In this document: positions 38,667-41,699 of the stretch, one piece after another | How positions within the stretch are numbered: the first letter of the stretch is position 1 | How the letters are laid out: every line of letters starts with the position of its first letter | NCBI GenBank assembly: GCA_934281565.1 | Contig: CAKQXI010000006.1 | Span: 1-41,699 of the forward strand | DNA from: an uncultured Prevotella sp. | Lineage (GTDB): Bacteria; Bacteroidota; Bacteroidia; Bacteroidales; Bacteroidaceae | Direction of reading: 5' to 3' | Length of the DNA stretch: 41,699 nt | The notes under the pieces: model-generated | Seen by the model: the letters and a program-made list of their open reading frames with translations, nothing else | What the model was told of the DNA's origin: nothing | Database searches by the model: none | Program-made: the position numbers and the translations under genes

Positions 38667-41429
38667 TTATAAGGCGTTCACATCCCCGGGCAAGATACCA
38701 TACTCTGCCTTGAAACACTTCGTGAAATAAGATGGAGCGGAAAAACCTACTTCATAGGCTACTTCGGAAATGCTCATGCTGCGACTTTCCAATAGGCGGT
38801 GAGCCTTGGCTAAACGTGCCTTGCGTATCAAATCAACAACCGAAGAACCTGTCATCGCTTTCACCTTGCGATATAACTGCACACGGCTCAATCCTATCTG
38901 CTTGCCTATGTCCTCGACACTAAAATCGCTATCACCCATATTCTCTTGAATAATATCATGGAGTTGCCTGATGAACTGCTTGTCGCGATCGTCTAAATGC
39001 GACTCCTCAATCTCTTTCTCTGCCACCTGAGTTCCTTGGAATATATGCTTCAAGAGGTTGCGTTGTTTCAAGAGATTTTCAATACGAGCCACCAGCACCT
39101 TACTATGGAATGGCTTGGTGATATAGGAATCGGCACCATGCTCATAACCTTCGGCACGTTGCTCCTCCAAGTTCTTGGCGGTCAACATGATAACTGGTAT
39201 GTGAGAGGTCGCCGTATTGGTCTTCAACTGTTTGGTAAATTCCAAGCCATCCATCACTGGCATCATCACATCACAAACTACCAAATCAGGTACTTCTTTC
39301 TTAGCTACCTCCAGACCTTCCTTGCCATCCGATGCCTCCAATACAAAATAATCATCTTGCAAGAGAGTACGCTCATATTGTCGGATGTCATTGTTGTCAT
39401 CTATGATTAACAAAGTAGGTTTGTTCGCATGCTCAGAGATAACTTGCTGAATTTTTCCATCCTGCTTATTATCTCCCATGGACAAGTCATTTACCAAGCC
39501 ATCCACTGTTTTCATCTCATCGTGGATAACTTGTTCTTTTACCTCTTGCTTCCGAGGAATGACCACGATAAAATCAGCCCCCTTGCCAAGTTCACTCTCC
39601 ACCCAAACATTGCCATGATGCAAATCGACAAACGACTTGACCAAAGCCAATCCTATACCTGTACCACTTGCTGCACCCTTAGATTGGAAGAAACGTTCGA
39701 ACACCTTTGTGGCTTCCTCCTTGGCAATACCCTTACCAGTATCCCTGACATCAATACGCATCAATTCCCGAGTCTGAGCCGTATGCCCCTGAGGAATATT
39801 GGAAGCCACACCGTCACGAAGCGAGACATAAATATCACCACTCATAGGCGTATATTTCAAAGCATTGCTCAGTAGATTGAAAATGATACGAGCCAATTTC
39901 TCCTTATCTGCGACAACCTCCGTATCACCCGTAAAACGAGCAACATCAAGATGAAGTTTGATATGCTTACGCTCAGCAGCCAACTGGAAATCACCCACCC
40001 ACATCGTCAAAGCTTTCAACATATCAAAACGGTTCAGCTTCAAGTCCATCTTGCCATTTTGAATTTTTCTGAAATCAAGGATGCTACCTACCAATTGCTG
40101 AAGTGCGTTAGCATTACGCTTTACCATCTTCAACAAATCATGGCTTCTCCCCTTGATGCTGTTATCCTCCAAAAGCATTTCCACAGGATCGACAATCAAG
40201 GTCAATGGAGTACGAAGCTCATGGCTGATATTCGTGAAGAACATTAGCCTTGAATGCGTCAGCTCCATCACCTCCTCATTGAGTCGCTTCATTTCTTCAT
40301 TCTGTCTCGCAAGCTGTTCACTCAAGCGAATTTTGATTAGATAACTACGATATATCAGTACTGCAGCTATGAAGATGACAAAAAGAACAACGAACAAGAC
40401 GACAATCATCAGCTTCTGGTTTTGATAGCCAGACATATATTGGTTCACCACTCCATGTAAGGTCTCCAAGTTATGTTGTTGTTTTTCCGCATCCTTAGCT
40501 TGCATCAAGGTAAGCAAGGCATTGTCCCTTGTAATAATGGAGGTACGCAAGTAATTCTCACGGTTGTATGGTTGCCCTTTCAGGATTTTCATCACCAAAG
40601 TTATCACCTCATCTCCCTTGGTAGGATAAAGATAGGATGCCTCGAAGATTCCATCACGCACCAACTCCAGTCCACCATTCTTTGTGGACATCGCATCCAT
40701 ACCAGTATATTTATAGTTTCGCTTGATGCCAAGTTGTTTGACAACTTGATAGGCACCCCAGCCCATTCGGTCATTATGAGAAAACACATAATCAAAGTCT
40801 CGTGTTTTCTTCAAGATACGTCTCATAGCCAACTTACCACTTTCTTCTTTCCAGTCGCCAGCTTCTGAAGCTACGACTTCCAAGGCAGGATATGACTTCA
40901 ACGCATCCATAAAACCACGATGCCGTTCCAAGGCTGGTGACGAGCCTTCCAAACCACGTATCTCCACAACTTTTCCTTTTCCATGAAGTTGTTGAGCAAT
41001 AAAAATTCCCATTGATTTACCGATGGCATAGTTGTCACAACCAATAAACGCAGTATATTTATTGGAATTTGATTTTCTATCATAAATGATGACTGGTATT
41101 CCTTTGTCGTAGGCACGGTCGATGGCAGGCGAAATGGTATTCAGTTGATTGGGTGCTATCACCAACAAATCAACGCCCTCGTCAATAAACTGATTGATTT
41201 GCCGAATCTGCAACTTGCTGTCATCATTGGAAGAAGCAAGTTTTACACGAATAGAATCATTGAGGTACTCCGCCATTTTGAGTTCCTTGTTGAACTTATC
41301 ACGCCAAATGTCCTCTGAGCATTGCGAGACACCAATGACATACCGTGGAGTCATTGTTCTACGACACCCCACAAGCAGAGTTATACCTATTATTATATAA
41401 ATCAAATAAGACTTCCTTAGTGCATTCAT
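38667..41429 (-). CDS. Hybrid two-component regulator (periplasmic sugar-binding sensor)
   Basis: A 920-residue one-protein signalling system. Order: membrane anchor with possible lipobox (LLVGC, Cys22); a LacI-type periplasmic binding domain (about 30-310; YVIGVSQCSEDIWR, VIIYDRKSNS, GLEGSSPALERHRGF); membrane helix (about 343-365); histidine kinase with FFTNISHELRTPL (His403) and ATPase motifs DTGKGIAKE and GTGIGLALVK; a receiver domain with PDLVVCDVMMP (phospho-acceptor Asp720); and an AraC-type DNA-binding domain with LSRVQLYRKVKAMTG and ISEVAYEVGFSAPSYFTKCFK. The architecture equals that of the Bacteroides fructan sensor, which binds fructose. It is read in the same direction as the fructan operon. 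Confidence 0.94.
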   Translation of the reverse strand: MNALRKSYLIYIIIGITLLVGCRRTMTPRYVIGVSQCSEDIWRDKFNKELKMAEYLNDSIRVKLASSNDDSKLQIRQINQFIDEGVDLLVIAPNQLNTISPAIDRAYDKGIPVIIYDRKSNSNKYTAFIGCDNYAIGKSMGIFIAQQLHGKGKVVEIRGLEGSSPALERHRGFMDALKSYPALEVVASEAGDWKEESGKLAMRRILKKTRDFDYVFSHNDRMGWGAYQVVKQLGIKRNYKYTGMDAMSTKNGGLELVRDGIFEASYLYPTKGDEVITLVMKILKGQPYNRENYLRTSIITRDNALLTLMQAKDAEKQQHNLETLHGVVNQYMSGYQNQKLMIVVLFVVLFVIFIAAVLIYRSYLIKIRLSEQLARQNEEMKRLNEEVMELTHSRLMFFTNISHELRTPLTLIVDPVEMLLEDNSIKGRSHDLLKMVKRNANALQQLVGSILDFRKIQNGKMDLKLNRFDMLKALTMWVGDFQLAAERKHIKLHLDVARFTGDTEVVADKEKLARIIFNLLSNALKYTPMSGDIYVSLRDGVASNIPQGHTAQTRELMRIDVRDTGKGIAKEEATKVFERFFQSKGAASGTGIGLALVKSFVDLHHGNVWVESELGKGADFIVVIPRKQEVKEQVIHDEMKTVDGLVNDLSMGDNKQDGKIQQVISEHANKPTLLIIDDNNDIRQYERTLLQDDYFVLEASDGKEGLEVAKKEVPDLVVCDVMMPVMDGLEFTKQLKTNTATSHIPVIMLTAKNLEEQRAEGYEHGADSYITKPFHSKVLVARIENLLKQRNLLKHIFQGTQVAEKEIEESHLDDRDKQFIRQLHDIIQENMGDSDFSVEDIGKQIGLSRVQLYRKVKAMTGSSVVDLIRKARLAKAHRLLESRSMSISEVAYEVGFSAPSYFTKCFKAEYGILPGDVNAL

Positions 41430-41489
41430 TTTCTTTTCGTTAATAATAGATTTATATATTAATCATCCGAATTTTAATTCAATTCACGA

Positions 41490-41515
41490 TTGCAAAAATA
41501 CAAAATATTTTGCAA
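41490..41515 (-). promoter_or_regulatory. Promoter region and inverted repeat before the regulator gene
   Basis: On the minus strand TATTTTTG (41493-41500) fits the -7 box. It lies inside an inverted repeat TTGCAAAA(A)TA / TATTTTGCAA (41490-41500 and 41506-41515), a possible autoregulatory site. No clear -33 element. Confidence 0.35.
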
Positions 41516-41570
41516 TTTTGTATCTATTTGACATTAATAAAAAGAATATTACCCAAATGGAACACCCTAA

Positions 41571-41699
41571 GAAGTGCATCCTTTCACCCTAAGAACATCT
41601 ATCATAACAGTAACATAAAGTACTTTCTTAAGGTCAAACAAAGTACATTCTTAAGGTATCATGAAGCACTGTGTTAGGTCTATACAAAGCACTGTGTCA
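41571..41699. repeat. Degenerate tandem repeat with 23-bp period at the right edge
   Basis: AAAGTAC-TTCTTAAGGT-like units start at 41617, 41640, 41663 and 41686, exactly 23 bp apart; a weaker unit fits at 41571. The first two units share AAAGTAC(T/A)TTCTTAAGGT; the last two share GAAGCACTGTGT or AAAGCACTGTGT. The array runs out of the window. A 23-bp unit is not a whole number of codons, so it is not coding. Confidence 0.7.

Noticed and set aside
41571..41699. CRISPR array at the right edge
   Set aside because: Units are degenerate and directly adjacent at 23-bp steps, with no spacers and no cas genes in the window.

Overview
The window looks like a chromosomal segment of a Bacteroidales bacterium, most likely Prevotellaceae (Segatella/Prevotella copri-like; genus is inference). 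Support: many start regions carry the Bacteroidetes promoter pattern (TTTG or TTG, about 20 bp, then TAnnTTTG); Shine-Dalgarno sites are nearly absent; the gene content includes a GldH lipoprotein, DUF4954 and DUF4840 proteins, a hybrid two-component regulator and a fructan-utilisation locus. No plasmid, phage, insertion sequence or CRISPR array was seen.

Layout. 1-6.5 kb: 3' end of pssA, then pyrH, birA, yraN, tadA, a coiled-coil lipoprotein, rsmI, tdk and an AI-2E-family membrane protein. 6.5-8.5 kb: monocistronic tRNA-Lys and tRNA-Pro genes, each with its own promoter and hairpin terminator, flanking a secreted NUC1-type nuclease, then a small lipoprotein. 8.5-14.2 kb: a XylE-like sugar porter, metF, holB, a PSP1/RicT-like protein and gldH. 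14.2-20.8 kb: the elongasome cluster mreB-mreC-mreD-mrdA-rodA on the minus strand, preceded by a stand-alone IMP cyclohydrolase. 20.8-25.7 kb: the accessory-looking part, with a 159-bp nested palindrome, an Abi_2/HEPN RNase gene behind a promoter-hairpin-U-run leader, clpB with a long structured leader, and a tiny two-gene operon containing a DUF2442-like protein. 25.8-32.1 kb: hflX, DUF4954, class I fumarase and dinB. 32.1-41.4 kb: a minus-strand fructan locus of fructokinase, FHS-type MFS transporter, GH32 fructosidase, an unusual outer-membrane barrel protein and a hybrid two-component regulator.

How the genes work together. The last five genes make a self-contained sugar pathway: the regulator senses a sugar in the periplasm, the barrel protein sits in the outer membrane, GH32 releases fructose, the MFS carrier imports it and the kinase phosphorylates it. 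No SusC/SusD pair is present in the window. The mre/mrd/rod cluster builds the cell-wall elongation machine.

Most interesting signals: (1) the HEPN Abi gene, whose leader contains a compact hairpin followed by a U-run right before the start codon, so a roughly 50-nt RNA could be made from the same promoter; (2) the clpB leader with a three-stem fold; (3) several families of intergenic repeats, including a 54-nt exact repeat placed identically upstream of two unrelated genes; (4) a 23-bp-period tandem array at the right edge; (5) a possible operator with a direct repeat at 22-bp spacing upstream of the barrel gene. All functional statements rest on reading the sequence and on family knowledge; no searches were run.
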